From: Leguminivora glycinivorella
Lineage: Eukaryota > Arthropoda > Insecta > Lepidoptera > Tortricidae
Length of the DNA stretch: 64,000 nucleotides
NCBI RefSeq assembly: GCF_023078275.1
Contig: NC_062971.1
Location: 13,764,001-13,828,000, forward strand
Direction of reading: 5' to 3'
Of this stretch, positions 23,101 through 29,700 are shown piece by piece. The notes under the pieces were generated by a model. It ran no database searches and was not told the DNA's origin. It was given only the letters and a program-made list of their open reading frames with translations. Within the stretch, counting starts at the first letter, position 1. The number at the start of each line of letters is the position of its first letter. The translations under genes and the position numbers were made by a program.

Positions 23101-24578
23101 TCTTTGTTATTTTATGTATTTACATGATTATCCAGTATCCACGTTTAGCCCCACGTAACTATACTAGGGTGCGACTACGAAAGTTCAACCATTTGTCCCT
23201 TTCGTACTCTGTATCTGTATGATGAAATCCATAAATTCTGTATTACGTTAATCTTCAAATTACGGCATTAATATGAAAAAAATTTCGCACTCGCTCCGCT
23301 CGCGATTTATTTTCCTGCGTGGTGAGACCTTACCAAGGGGCGCCGAAACTCAACCTCGCTCTACCCTGATCGAGTGCACGGGCCGGCGCTGAATACACTC
23401 TTAGAATTAAAACATCTTAGTATATTGTAAAACCAAAACATGGGTCTTCACTAAGGGAATACTACACAAGTTAAGTGTTGCCCAGCGGGCGATAGAAAGA
23501 AAATTGGTTGGAATCACATTGAGAGACCGTAAAACGAACAGGTGGCTGAGACAACAGAGCAAAGTCACTGATGTGATAAAACGCGTAGCAACATTGAAGT
23601 GGGAATGGGCTGGCCATATAGCACGTAAAAACGACTCCTGGAATAAAAGACTACTTGAATGGTGACCATGGGGAGAAGAACGCCGTCAAAAAAGACCGCA
23701 GATGCGCTGGGCGGACGATATCAAAAGGACAGCTAGGAAAAAGTGGCTCCAGATCGCACAAAACCGTGACGAGTGGCGCATGTTGAAGGAGGCCTACACC
23801 CGAAGGGTAGAATCAGGCTAAAGAGAGAGAGAGAGTATATTGTAAAAAAATAGGACAAGCTGTTGCAAATTGTTGAATTAGCAATATTATTTTACCCAGA
23901 TTTTGATTAAGTTACTTTTGAAAATGTTGTTTGTGTTTTTATGGACAATCAGTTTAAATCCATGAGTGTAGTGCAAGAAAACTATGGTTGATTATGGTCC
24001 TGTAAGGGATTTCTGCGAAAAAAGATTCAAAAACTTTTTTTTTAACCTTGTCATTAATAATCAGTCATAATAAATACATCCTAAAGTTGAAACAATATGG
24101 AGCAGATCTGCTCCTAAGCATATGAGAGGTTCAATAGGTAAATTTAATCTTTTTCCTACTCAGAATCATGAGCCAGAAATTCTTATCATCTTAGATAAAA
24201 TATTTTTCAATATAAAGCCTATTCTATTCCCATACATTTAGCAGTGCATATAATTGTATAATTTTAACATATCAATGCAAAGCTAAATACAATTTTAAAA
24301 AAATTTACACACAAGATAAAAGCTAGTATATAAAGTGATGAGTGGAATGTGTGTAAATATGTATATTCTACATAGTAATAACAAATTGTTTTCTTTACCT
24401 CAAACCGATACCATTCCGTGCTGCTCCAATGTGGGTTTAAAGACTTTCTGCACACATCAGTTTTGTGTGTAACACTCCCAAACTTGATCTCCACGAAGGC
24501 ATCCGTGGTGTCGCTCGCACGGTCCATCACCGGCAGGTTCCGCCCGGCTAGCACCTTCACTTTAATCTTTCCAGGCAT
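1946..24578 (-). CDS. C2CD5: C2 domain-containing protein 5 (C2CD5/CDP138), 10 exons, 3' part outside the window
   Basis: Ten exons on the minus strand join in phase at 24399-24578, 20515-20674, 18707-18847, 17943-18103, 17230-17340, 13318-16033, 12921-13067, 12596-12755, 11803-11964 and 1946-2156. They total 4149 bp, or 1383 codons. The N-terminus is a C2 domain with the five acidic Ca2+-ligand positions kept (D19, D26, D77, D79, D85 by my count). After it come family blocks that match vertebrate C2CD5 almost word for word, such as HGFVEELVVNDDPEYQWID, the AVVGY segments, AWWAEL and CVLSASGTAAV. Known for the family: mammalian CDP138 is a Ca2+- and lipid-binding Akt substrate that helps GLUT4 vesicles fuse with the plasma membrane. 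The same role here is inference. Odd points are the giant linker exon 6, a 9.6 kb last visible intron, and a missing C-terminal third that must lie left of position 1. Confidence 0.93.
2235..2545 (-). repeat. Repeat element with (TATCGC)n tract, right copy of the inverted pair
   Basis: It contains the reverse complement of the landmarks at 1180-1420 (GCAAGCAAACAACGATCGTC, CTTATACTTATCGC, GCCGACCGATTAT). It ends in a hexanucleotide tract of TATCGC/TATCCC units at about 2385-2540. The Leu-Ser-rich ORF over the tract is a simple-repeat artefact. Confidence 0.75.
2640..2800 (+). repeat. Dispersed repeat fragment, also present at about 48490-48690
   Basis: CGGCCAGGTTGCACTGGCCG, CCCAGCAAAATGTC and GTAAACAACACAAAACTACCC recur in reverse orientation inside the piggyBac-like element near 48.6 kb. 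A short piece (CACTGGCCATGGTCGTGGAA) also occurs at about 28610. Confidence 0.7.
2801..4510. other. C2CD5 intron 9 sequence with one dispersed repeat
   Basis: AT-rich, with no exon seen. Positions 3409-3715 form one copy of a dispersed repeat (CCAACCATAAAAATGCTTAA to ATAGAGGCCTTATTCC) whose second copy is at 9690-9960 in the same intron, same orientation. Positions 3000-3040 hold a short GTGATA-type simple repeat. Confidence 0.6.
4510..5575 (+). repeat. Tandem array, about nine 120-bp units, open in one frame
   Basis: The unit contains ATGTTTGGGCTCATTAGATT, GAGCACCATCGAACTAGATG and GGAGTCAGGAGGTGGTCAAC, with a strict period of 120 bp. Because 120 is a multiple of three, the plus strand reads as a 40-residue repeat (MFGLIRFGLTSTIELDEVQG and SGGGQQNCYSPHHNPI). 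Stops come from a few point changes (TGA at 4795, TAG at 5368) and a 1-bp loss at about 5086. The first unit is the most diverged. It lies in a C2CD5 intron on the opposite strand, without promoter or splice evidence, so a gene is not claimed. Confidence 0.9.
5576..5915 (-). mobile_element. Partial copy of the AGGGTTCCGTAG-type dispersed repeat
   Basis: It contains TTATTAGGGTACCCCTACAT, CCAACGTGTGATATATTGTT, AATAATCGCTATAACTTTTG and ACTACGGAACCCTAC, then GGCCGGTTTTTA. It lacks the end that carries the (GGAC)n tract. Fuller copies are at 41461-42046 and 62228-62790. Confidence 0.8.
6283..6510 (+). mobile_element. LINE 3' end fragment (C-terminus of a reverse-transcriptase ORF)
   Basis: One frame reads TVKLWNELSPAVFPDQCDHQ then TFKKRAYIHLKGRQRTSNTS and a stop (TGA at about 6446). 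This is the widespread C-terminal end of an insect LINE ORF2. A frameshift separates it from the upstream RRNVLQIWSRHA piece. The tail CGCTTACCATCAGGCAGCC up to the A-run at about 6500 is the 3' UTR. It is dead and 5'-truncated. Confidence 0.7.
6780..7560. repeat. Minisatellite of about 120 bp, five units, inside a dispersed repeat
   Basis: Units carry CAAAGTCACTATAAGCGTGC, GTTCAGATTTGAGAAG and CATCATCAGCAGTTCCACTG and repeat about every 120-130 bp from 6800 to 7320, with a further piece at 7585-7665. The flank 7345-7545 (GAGTTCCCTCGATTACTCCA, CGAATTGAGAACCTC) is the same family as 55211-55430. The 197-residue minus-strand ORF over the array is a repeat product, not a supported gene. Confidence 0.8.
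7668..8320 (+). mobile_element. AGGGTTCCGTAG-type repeat, partial copy, split by a fold-back insertion
   Basis: TTTCCGAAAATATTAATATT at 7677 resumes at about 8009 with TATTAATATTATCAAAAAAC and continues through a (GGAC)n tract (8238-8265) to GACTACGGAATCCTAAAAA. The intact copy at 41461 shows the uninterrupted order, so 7697-8008 was inserted later. Confidence 0.8.
7697..8008. mobile_element. Fold-back element with about 75-bp inverted arms
   Basis: AAGCGGGTTACTCACGTATT at 7741 with its continuation to GAGAGCC (7806) is the reverse complement of 7931-8000. The spacer is GC-rich (7810-7925). The sequence ATATTAATATT at both borders looks like a target-site duplication in the host repeat. Confidence 0.8.
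8321..8935. other. C2CD5 intron 9, no gene seen
   Basis: AT-rich. 8860-8895 holds a piece ending GAAATAAGGCCCATC, a motif that recurs through 3.6-10.7 kb. There is no splice-compatible coding block. Confidence 0.5.
8936..9080. repeat. Hairpin MITE
   Basis: AATTGTGTCGCTTAACTTCA and ATCCATTCTGCTATAAG at the left pair with CTTAAAGCAGAATGGATTTA and GTTTGAAACTAAGCGACACA at the right. The arms are about 60 bp around an AT loop. Confidence 0.8.
9690..9965 (+). repeat. Second copy of the 3.4-kb dispersed repeat
   Basis: It shares CCAACCATAAAAATGCTTAA, TTAAACCTAGG, CATTTCATCTACC and TTATGTACATTTTATAA with 3409-3715. The two copies differ by substitutions and small indels. Confidence 0.75.
9966..11329. 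other. C2CD5 intron 9 with an AATAAGGCCCAT inverted pair
   Basis: 10538-10705 is bounded by GATGGGCCTTATTTAGAG and CTAAATAAGGCCCATC in inverted orientation, with a third internal copy (CTGGGCCTTATTAAGG), and looks like a MITE. The remainder, including the 87-residue minus ORF at 10799-11062, shows nothing recognisable. Confidence 0.5.
11330..11615 (+). mobile_element. RTE-type LINE, C-terminal remnant
   Basis: The plus strand reads RWTGHMLRDK, stop (TAG at 11378), EKWSKIITDWYPRG, then KPRTRWEDELNLTV and WRRVAQDRPQWKELKEAFAK ending RDIL-stop at 11579. RW.GH..R, RPRTRWEDDL and DR..W..L are typical of RTE-clade ORF ends. A short (GATA)n tail follows at about 11603. Dead copy, 5'-truncated. Confidence 0.8.
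11803..11964 (-). CDS. C2CD5: C2CD5 exon 9
   Basis: Acceptor TTTCGTAG|CGAGG, donor GCTGCAG|GTATAG, phases 2 and 2, 162 bp. It encodes EDVCVLSASGTAAVIDLECG and later HVPYSPGAGPYRAELSVCQG. The Cys pair in CQGC corresponds to the CYNC of the vertebrate protein, part of a cysteine-containing segment. An RTE LINE remnant (11330-11615) lies just downstream in the next intron. Confidence 0.93.
12064..12315 (+). mobile_element. SINE-like dispersed repeat (family of AGCTTTTGCCCGCGGCTTCG)
   Basis: It starts ACTAGCTTTTACCCACACGC, contains AAAAAGTAGCCTATGTCACT and GGACAAACAAACAGACACAC, and ends CCCATTTATAATATTAGTATGG. The same family occurs at 17725-17915 (minus), 28982-29291 (plus) and 43175-43360 (minus). 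It sits in C2CD5 intron 8. Confidence 0.8.
12596..12755 (-). CDS. C2CD5: C2CD5 exon 8 (second AVV-type segment)
   Basis: Acceptor TTCCCAG|GTGGC, donor ATATG|GTAAGT, phases 1 in and 2 out. It encodes GTVCARSVKLMDGGGESSSR then AAWWAELRTELRAHARALRC and NAVIAYTETAAI. It aligns to vertebrate ARSVKLLD, AWWAEIRQEIKSHAKALGC and HAVVGYSE. The usual GY of the motif is AY here. Confidence 0.93.
12921..13067 (-). CDS. C2CD5: C2CD5 exon 7
   Basis: Acceptor TATCCAG|GTGGTT, donor CATCG|GTAAGT, phases 1 and 1, 147 bp. It ends in LEYPFLTMSEYPPGFIVHIG, matching the vertebrate FPFFTLTAFPPGFLVHVGG block. The first half (GGSLNASVGNTGSGGGAI) is Gly/Ser-rich linker. Confidence 0.92.
13318..16033 (-). CDS. C2CD5: C2CD5 exon 6, giant disordered linker (about 905 codons)
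   Basis: The frame is open without a stop for 2.7 kb. The donor CCAAAAG|GTCAGT (phase 1) is clear and fits exon 7. The acceptor is less certain: AATAAG|TACTTG at 16033 keeps phase 0 with exon 5, whereas TTTTAG|CGACC at about 16018 would not. The product is rich in Ser, Asp, Glu and Lys, with acidic runs (SSEEDDESS), basic runs (KSSSKIKRQLSKISKSSMIK) and many basophilic-kinase-like sites (RQTSIKS, RRTSESE, RKLSESC, RRSSDSDLS). Only the end, RRSSDSDLSVTPKG, aligns with vertebrate C2CD5 (RQSSSSDTDLSLTPK). It is probably disordered and phosphorylated, which is inference. ORFs on the opposite strand here are shadows of this exon. Confidence 0.88.
16034..17229. other. C2CD5 intron 5
   Basis: No coding block with homology is seen. 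16395-16950 contains AGACGAGTGGCGTGGGTAAC and GAGACGCCACGAGT, an inverted pair typical of dispersed repeats. The minus ORF at 16621-16953 falls in this repeat-like text. Exons 5 and 6 join in phase without an intervening exon. Confidence 0.5.
17230..17340 (-). CDS. C2CD5: C2CD5 exon 5 (first AVVGY segment)
   Basis: Acceptor AATACAG|GTGCAA, donor TCG|GTTAGT, phases 0 and 0, 37 codons. It encodes VQRLVGLKAAELGANAVVGY then QQDFDLEGEAGVVARAS. NAVVGY followed by DLEGE is a fixed signature of C2CD5 proteins and resembles the core of YbjQ-type domains. Confidence 0.93.
17725..17915 (-). mobile_element. SINE-like dispersed repeat, minus orientation
   Basis: It reads in reverse as the family at 12064-12315: CTAGCGTTTGCCCGCGGC at the right border and TAATATTAGTATGG at the left. 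It includes AGTGACATAGGCTACTTTTT. It lies in C2CD5 intron 4, within 30 bp of exon 4's donor. Confidence 0.8.
17943..18103 (-). CDS. C2CD5: C2CD5 exon 4
   Basis: Acceptor TTCCAG|GTCCAA, donor CCAG|GTATAC, phases 1 in and 0 out. It encodes IPPGYKVTAIHGFVEELVVN, DDPEYQWIDKIRTPRASNEA and RQVAFIKLSNQ. The RTPRAS stretch is identical to the mammalian protein. Mammalian CDP138 is reported to be phosphorylated by Akt at Ser197; whether this serine is the equivalent residue would need an alignment. Confidence 0.94.
18225..18492 (-). mobile_element. tRNA-derived SINE, full length, minus orientation
   Basis: The reverse strand starts CGACCGGTCTGGCGCAGTCG (A box) and has the B box GGGTTCGAATCCCGG at about 18423, then TTTATTTGTGTGATGAGCAC and the tail GTCAATCTGTGTAAGAATGT. 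The anticodon region is not a functional tRNA. Other copies are at 42744-42900, 57300-57556 and 60476-60605. Confidence 0.85.
18707..18847 (-). CDS. C2CD5: C2CD5 exon 3
   Basis: Acceptor TTACAG|GTGCC, donor CACT|GTGAGT, phases 1 in and 1 out. It encodes MMSGWIPVFDTMHGIRGELN followed by VIVKVELFSDFNKYKTSSCG and VQFFH. This closes the C2 domain and starts the family-specific region; the vertebrate protein has near-identical text here. Confidence 0.94.
19066..19500 (+). repeat. Dispersed 430-bp repeat (ACAAGGGGGCAAAG family)
   Basis: It starts TGTTATACAAGGGGGCAAAG and contains GAACCACGAGCGAAGCGAGT, AACTACAACGCAAAAAATG and CACAGGTGGTAAATCATCAT. A close copy in reverse orientation is nested in the hAT-like element at 37953-38372, and fragments lie at 32870-33035. 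It lies in C2CD5 intron 2. Confidence 0.85.
19555..19835 (+). repeat. Dispersed repeat (GGGGTAGGCAGAACACATGA family)
   Basis: It contains CCCATAAAGGGGTAGGCAG, CAAATAAGGGGTTGAAAG, TTGCAGTGACAGGTTGCCAG and TTAACCCGTCACCACACAGG. A diverged copy is at 63690-63900. From memory this is a common lepidopteran repeat; class not determined. Confidence 0.75.
20341..20460 (-). pseudogene. Partial tandem duplicate of C2CD5 exon 2 with its donor site
   Basis: TTCATACCTCCATGCGGCGC and GGCTGATGACGACCTTTCCG occur both here and in exon 2 (20511-20610). The copy keeps the donor (GGAG|GTATGAACC) and the 3' two thirds of the exon, but has a 7-bp TATAAAT-type insertion that brings a stop, several substitutions, and no acceptor. 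It is therefore a decayed pseudo-exon inside intron 2. Confidence 0.85.
20515..20674 (-). CDS. C2CD5: C2CD5 exon 2 (second half of the C2 domain)
   Basis: Acceptor TCGCAG|GTGGAC, donor GGAG|GTATGA, entering in phase 0 and leaving in phase 1. It encodes VDESELQDEPLQLRLMDHD, with the aspartates of the second Ca2+ loop, then TYSANDAIGKVVISLAPLL. The end of the exon (ARVANTKGGAAAPHGG) is a small insertion relative to vertebrates before the conserved SGWIPVFDT block of exon 3. A decayed partial copy of this exon lies just downstream at 20341-20460. Confidence 0.92.
20675..22383. other. C2CD5 intron 1, left part
   Basis: AT-rich with no exon seen. 21510-21652 is bounded by GTAGTGGCGACGCG and ACGCTACGCCACTG and looks like a MITE. 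A short palindrome ACTGGTATTGAATACCAGT lies at about 20882. Confidence 0.5.
22384..23391. mobile_element. hAT-like non-autonomous element, target duplication AATACACT
   Basis: The left end is CAGGGCCGGATTAAGGGTAG and the right end CGGGCCGGCGCTG. The direct repeat AATACACT (22376-22383 and 23392-23399) is an exact 8-bp target duplication, as expected for hAT. GGTAGAGCGAG near the left end pairs with CTCGCTCTACC near the right. No transposase reading frame is present. It lies in C2CD5 intron 1. Confidence 0.85.
23440..23840 (+). mobile_element. RTE-type LINE, C-terminal remnant with (GA)n tail
   Basis: The plus strand reads KLSVAQRAIERKLVGITLRD, then KWEWAGHIARKNDSW, an internal TGA in LLEW-stop-PWGEER, then RPQMRWADDIKRTARKKW and DEWRMLKEAYTRRVESG-stop at about 23820. 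GAGAGAGAGAG follows. These are the usual blocks of RTE ORF ends. 5'-truncated and dead. Confidence 0.85.
24399..24578 (-). CDS. C2CD5: C2CD5 exon 1 (start codon, first half of the C2 domain)
   Basis: ATG at 24578, 60 codons, donor GAG|GTAAAG, phase 0. It encodes the start of the C2 domain, beginning MPGKIKVKVLAGRNLPVMD, with D19 and D26 in the first Ca2+-binding loop, and ending SLNPHWSSTEWYRFE. The match to vertebrate C2CD5 fixes the start: family members begin MPGK. There is one extra residue (T of SSTEW) compared with the mammalian protein. Confidence 0.95.
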
Positions 24579-26500
24579 ATTGATATAAAATAAATACTAA
24601 CACAACATAAATTAACGTCTAAGTGTTATTTCAATATTCACAAGCACTTCTCACAACATGCTAACCCGCATTATCACCTCTTCACATAATAGATTAGCAC
24701 ATTTTATCCGAAAATTTCGAACACAAATACTGATTGGAATCTTATCAAAGAATAGATGTGTAGACGAGGCACAGATAGATCTGGTGATAACTAAGTCTTT
24801 ATCGTGTTATAATGAAGCGGCACTAATATTTTCGGCGTATCAAGTAAATATAGTCAACTGTTTACTGCATATTTTCGCGTAAAATAATGTTATTTCGAGA
24901 GATAATATTTGTGTCTCGTACGCATTTGGGATGCGTATTACGCGACGGTGTTGTATAAACACTGCACCTTTAAGCGCCTCTGTAATGTCGAAACTGTTCT
25001 AAAAGTAATGAGTAGGTTTATTAATAGACAAATGAAGCTTTTATAAATAATTTGTAAGTGATAGGTGCAACAGCACGAGCACGAAACTGACAATTAGTGA
25101 GTGACAGTTGTCTTGTCAAAGTAAATGTCAAATCGGTTGTCAACAATACAGGGGATGGTTCCAAACACTATTAATAAAAAATCAATATTATTAAAAGAAA
25201 ATGTGTCTGTTATTATTATAATCAAAGTCACGATCAGTGATATAAATGGCGAAGCCCTATCGTTCACGTTATTTTGTTGATATGTCTGTAACTTTCAATC
25301 TTAGGTATATATACTAACGGTTACTTTGGAACACTACCTTCTTGCTTCTTTTTCTTTAAGACTACCAGCGACATCTACCTATTACAAGTAAGAAAACTTA
25401 CATTACTTACCGCAGCATACGGTAGATGGCTATATAGTTTCTTTGTTTCTTCTTAACTTTTAGGTTCGAAGAGTTTGGTGTAAACCAAAAGTCATCCACT
25501 AAAAAAGGTGCGATACTCACACGATTACATTTTCTTTACTTATATTAACCGCCTTTTGCTACTGACATTTTTTTTCAAATACAACCTTGTCATAGTAACT
25601 GGCATACGGTAGTAGTGTACTCTTTATTATACATGGTGTAACTGGTCTCTTTTAGTTATTTCACTTTCCTTTTTGTTATTCTGTATTTGAGTAAAAATGC
25701 CAACTCCAATGATTTTATTATGCGCAACAAGCCATAAAATGCCTAGATACTCAACACAGGTGACTAAATTATCAAACATAAGAAGCATAGCATGTTGCAA
25801 GTAAAAAGAAAATGTGGTTGTTAACGCGTTCGACAGTTTTAAGACGGTCTATAAAAACGTACTACATACTAACAAGAACAGACATTTTAGATCAACACGC
25901 GTAGGCGACAAGGATGTTATTCGATGAACTTCAGAGATGGTGAATTTGTAACCTGTTATTTTTTAATATGAATACCTACTTTTTAGATAGGTAGGCAGAA
26001 ATAAATCATGGTTACGTTTTTGCAGTAGTTTAAGATTTAGATTAAGTACATATTAGGTAGTATAGTAGGTATTAAGTTTAGGTATAGATCTTACTACGTC
26101 ATATCTTTGTACTCGCTGTGTTGTGGCAATAAACAAAACTTCTTTCTTCTTGACTTTTTAACAAACATGATTTTGCCACTACAATTAAAAGGTAATTTTC
26201 AAGGAAACAATTTTTTTTTTGGAATGCCGTTTTATTCATATGAGCGAAATCATTATTTATTAGGTACAGCATTAGGTAGATACCGATAAAAAGTGTACCC
26301 CACATTATCACACTTATTTCGACTTAAGTAAACCACACATTCTATTATAGCTTTTACTTATTTCAAACACTACCAAGAGTTCATTTCTCTAACAATATGT
26401 TCAGTAATAAGGAATTAAGTAGTGGAGCTGACGACGCCTTTAAATAAATATAGCTTAATCTTAAACGAATACATTAGTATAAATACATAAATGTATGCAT
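24579..26500. promoter_or_regulatory. Intergenic region: C2CD5 upstream region and COMMD4 3' flank
   Basis: C2CD5 begins at 24578 reading left and COMMD4 ends at 26501, so this 1.9 kb must hold the C2CD5 promoter and 5' UTR and the COMMD4 3' UTR. Candidate poly(A) signals for COMMD4 on the minus strand are AATAAA at 26231-26236 and about 26252-26257. I see no clear TATA box or CpG-rich promoter, and no ORF with homology. Confidence 0.5.
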
Positions 26501-26700
26501 CTATTTCACACCATCCAACTCTTCAATTTTTAGATAAGCCTGCTTCAACTCCTTAAGCAGGGTCGTCACCTGCGACTTGTGTACCAGCACGGTGTCTTGT
26601 GTACGTTCGCCGGTGACGTCGTCCGAGTGTAGCGACAGCTTTATTGTGTCCACTGTACCTTCGGGCCCGGGGCTGGTCGTTACGTCTGTCAGCCTGTTGA
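26501..26700 (-). CDS. COMMD4: COMMD4 exon 5 (COMM domain, stop codon)
   Basis: Acceptor TATTACAG|TCAACA, phase 1, stop at 26501. It encodes VNRLTDVTTSPGPEGTVDTI, KLSLHSDDVTGERTQDTVLV and HKSQVTTLLKELKQAYLKIE ELDGVK. Compared with human COMMD4, the WRVDYTLSSSLL strand that normally opens the COMM domain is missing between NRL and VDTIKL. Confidence 0.88.
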
Positions 26701-29700
26701 CTGTAATAAAAGAAGAGATACATATATTTGTTGTATTATCCATTACCCATCATTATTTTTTTCTCTAACTTAGTTATAATAATAAATGCTTGTGAAGCGT
26801 AGGTACAGGATACATATGTAGCCGTTTAGGGCAGTAGGTAGGTATAATTCCAGATTCCTGGAGCTTGCATTTACTCGTACTGTTAGAATACTAGCAGCTT
26901 AAGCTAGATACTGGTTAGAGAAGCTAAGTAAGAACTATACCAATAATTTTCTTAAAGTCAAATGATGGACATATTGGACATTTAATATTTTTGGCGTTTC
27001 ATTCCTAAAGAGTTCTTATGCTTCATGGGCAATATCTTAAAACGTAATTCATTTTAGAATTTCAGATGAAGGCCGTTTTAAATGTTTTAATGCACTAGAA
27101 CATAAGGATCCTTGGTCCCTTGGAGTATGGGACGAATGTTAGTGTGGGATGCTACCTGCGTAGACACATTGGCACCGTCTCACCTCCAACGGACCAAGAT
27201 AAAAGCGGGCGCAGCGGCAGAAAGTGCCGAAATTTTGAAACGTAATAAATACAAAAGTGTTGGCAAAGAATACCTTTTTGTACCCTTTGGTGTAGAAACT
27301 CTAGGTCTATGGGGCCCCAGCGCGAACAAGTTGTTCACAGAAATCGCGAAGCGTCTGGTTGAGGTAACTGGTGACCGAAGAGCTGGCGACTTCCTCGCAC
27401 AACGTATCAGCATTGCGATACAGCGAGGAAATGTCGCCAGTATCCTTGGTACAATGCCTCAAGGGCCTATTTTAGACATTAGCTAGCTTTTAAGTTTAGT
27501 CTTAGTTTCTTATATAATTATGTAAATATGTTCATGTAAATAAAGAGATTTAAAAGAGGATCCTTTAGGCATGGACAGCCACATTTATTTCCCAATTTGT
27601 TGTAATTGCCTTAGTTCGCGCACAGCCGCAAGCCTGTGTGTTGCACCCAGGCCCAGGAGATAGTAATATTGACATCACTGTAAGCGCCGCTCACCCATGA
27701 ATCCACTCATCTGTATTTTAGCCTCATACGCCTCCCGGCCGTTGTCTGCCGCTTCAGCCAGCGCTGACGCGTGTGTCCTCGGCAGTCCGAGCACCAGGAG
27801 ATCACGAGTCAGCTGGGTGCCAGGGCAGCCGCCGCGCCAGGTTTGCCGCAACACCCACCGGATGGCTGCTGCCGCTCTGGCGGATTCATCGCGGGACGCT
27901 GCATAGATTGAATTAAGTATGTTAAACTATCCTGTATGTGTATATCCATCGTATAACTGGGTCCGAAAATCGCTCTTCATGTGTAATAATATGTTTAGAG
28001 TAAGGTAAGTACAGGTATTTATAATCCAAAGTGACCTGCAGTGCTCTGTCTAAACCCCTAGGTAGGAGCAAGTTTTCGATCAGTCATCAATGTCAATGTA
28101 TGATTCCAACTGCATTTAAATTTTGCGTGATAATTGCACGTGTACTTAAATTATAATTATGTAAGCGACGAAAATGTTCAATTTTGTTTTTAAGGTCAGC
28201 TTTCTGAACGAAATATTATTCAATATAATGTAAACGAAATGAGACGGCAAAGACCTGGACAATGCTATAACAACAAGGATAAAACAACAATGTTTTTATG
28301 TAGGTATATAAGGTAAAGTCTTAGCAAGCATAAATTAGTCCCTTCATGAGTGAGCTGAAACTTTGTAAAACCCAAACTAACTCGTACAGCCTAGTTTTAT
28401 GACAATAGGTGCTAAGTTCCACTGTGCGTTTACAACTTGGCGAAATCGTGTCGTCACTAATGTTCCTTGCTTTCATACAAAATATGTAGCTTTATACTGT
28501 GCAACCAGAGATGTTACATGGTACCTACCTATAGATAACTTTTTAAATCTCTCGCAGGTCGAACGATCAGCTGAACATTATACCCTTTTCCGATATTTCG
28601 ACGATATCGCACTGGCCATGGTCGTGGAATAACGTTATTTAATCGCGTTAGACTTTAAATTTAACACACAGTAACACTAAAATTAAAAAATATAAACTAT
28701 TATTAACCTTTCTCTATAGGTGATCCAATGGATTGTTAAATTTTAGGATGCTTATCGATTATTTTTTAAACTCAAGTCCAGCCATGACGGTATGCTTGTT
28801 GTAGACTCATTATAATAAAGTGGTTAGGATAAAAAAATACTTACATAAACTAGTATCCTTTAATATATCCATGATTCCGTCTTCCTAAAAGCAAAGGATC
28901 ATGTTAAAATTTCACAGTAGGTAAAAACATACAGTCAAAGCATCGATTATTAAGATAATATTCTAGTAATAATTATATTATACTAGCTTTTGCCCGCGGC
29001 TTCGCACGCGTTAGAAAGAGACAAAACGTAGCCTATGTCACTCTCCATCCCTTCAACTATCTCCACTTAAAAAATCACGTCAATTCGTAGTTCCGTTTTG
29101 CCGTGAAAGACGGACAAACAAACAGACACACACACTTTCCCATTTAAGACAAAACGTAGCCTATGTCACTCTCCATCCCTTCAACTATCTCCACTTAAAA
29201 AATCACGTCAATTCGTAGCTCCGTTTTGCCGTGAAAGACGGACAAACAAACAGACACACACACTTTCCCATTTATAATATTAAGTATGGATAGGTACTAC
29301 ATAGGTGGGAGTTTCAATCCGTTGTAACAGCAACGTAACAATGAAGTAGTAAGTGCGATGTTCTTTTCACTGAAGGTCATGAATCTTCAAAGATACACAA
29401 TGAAATTACCTTGTGACGGAGAATAGTGGATAAGTTAGGAATAGCAAAAAGCCAAATGATATTTTCTCGCAAAAAGCGTGGTCAAATTGGGAAGGACGTT
29501 TTTCCGCCTCCATGTAACTAAATGCGTCTATTCTTGAACATGCTCCTTCGAAAAATGTATATGCCTATTTACGAAAGAAACATATCTCGGCAAATATTTT
29601 TATATGAATATTAATATTGGTGAATAGGTAAATGCATTTTTATGTAACAAAAGTAAGAAAAAGGAATGCATTTATACTTGGACATAAATTACATTTTATG

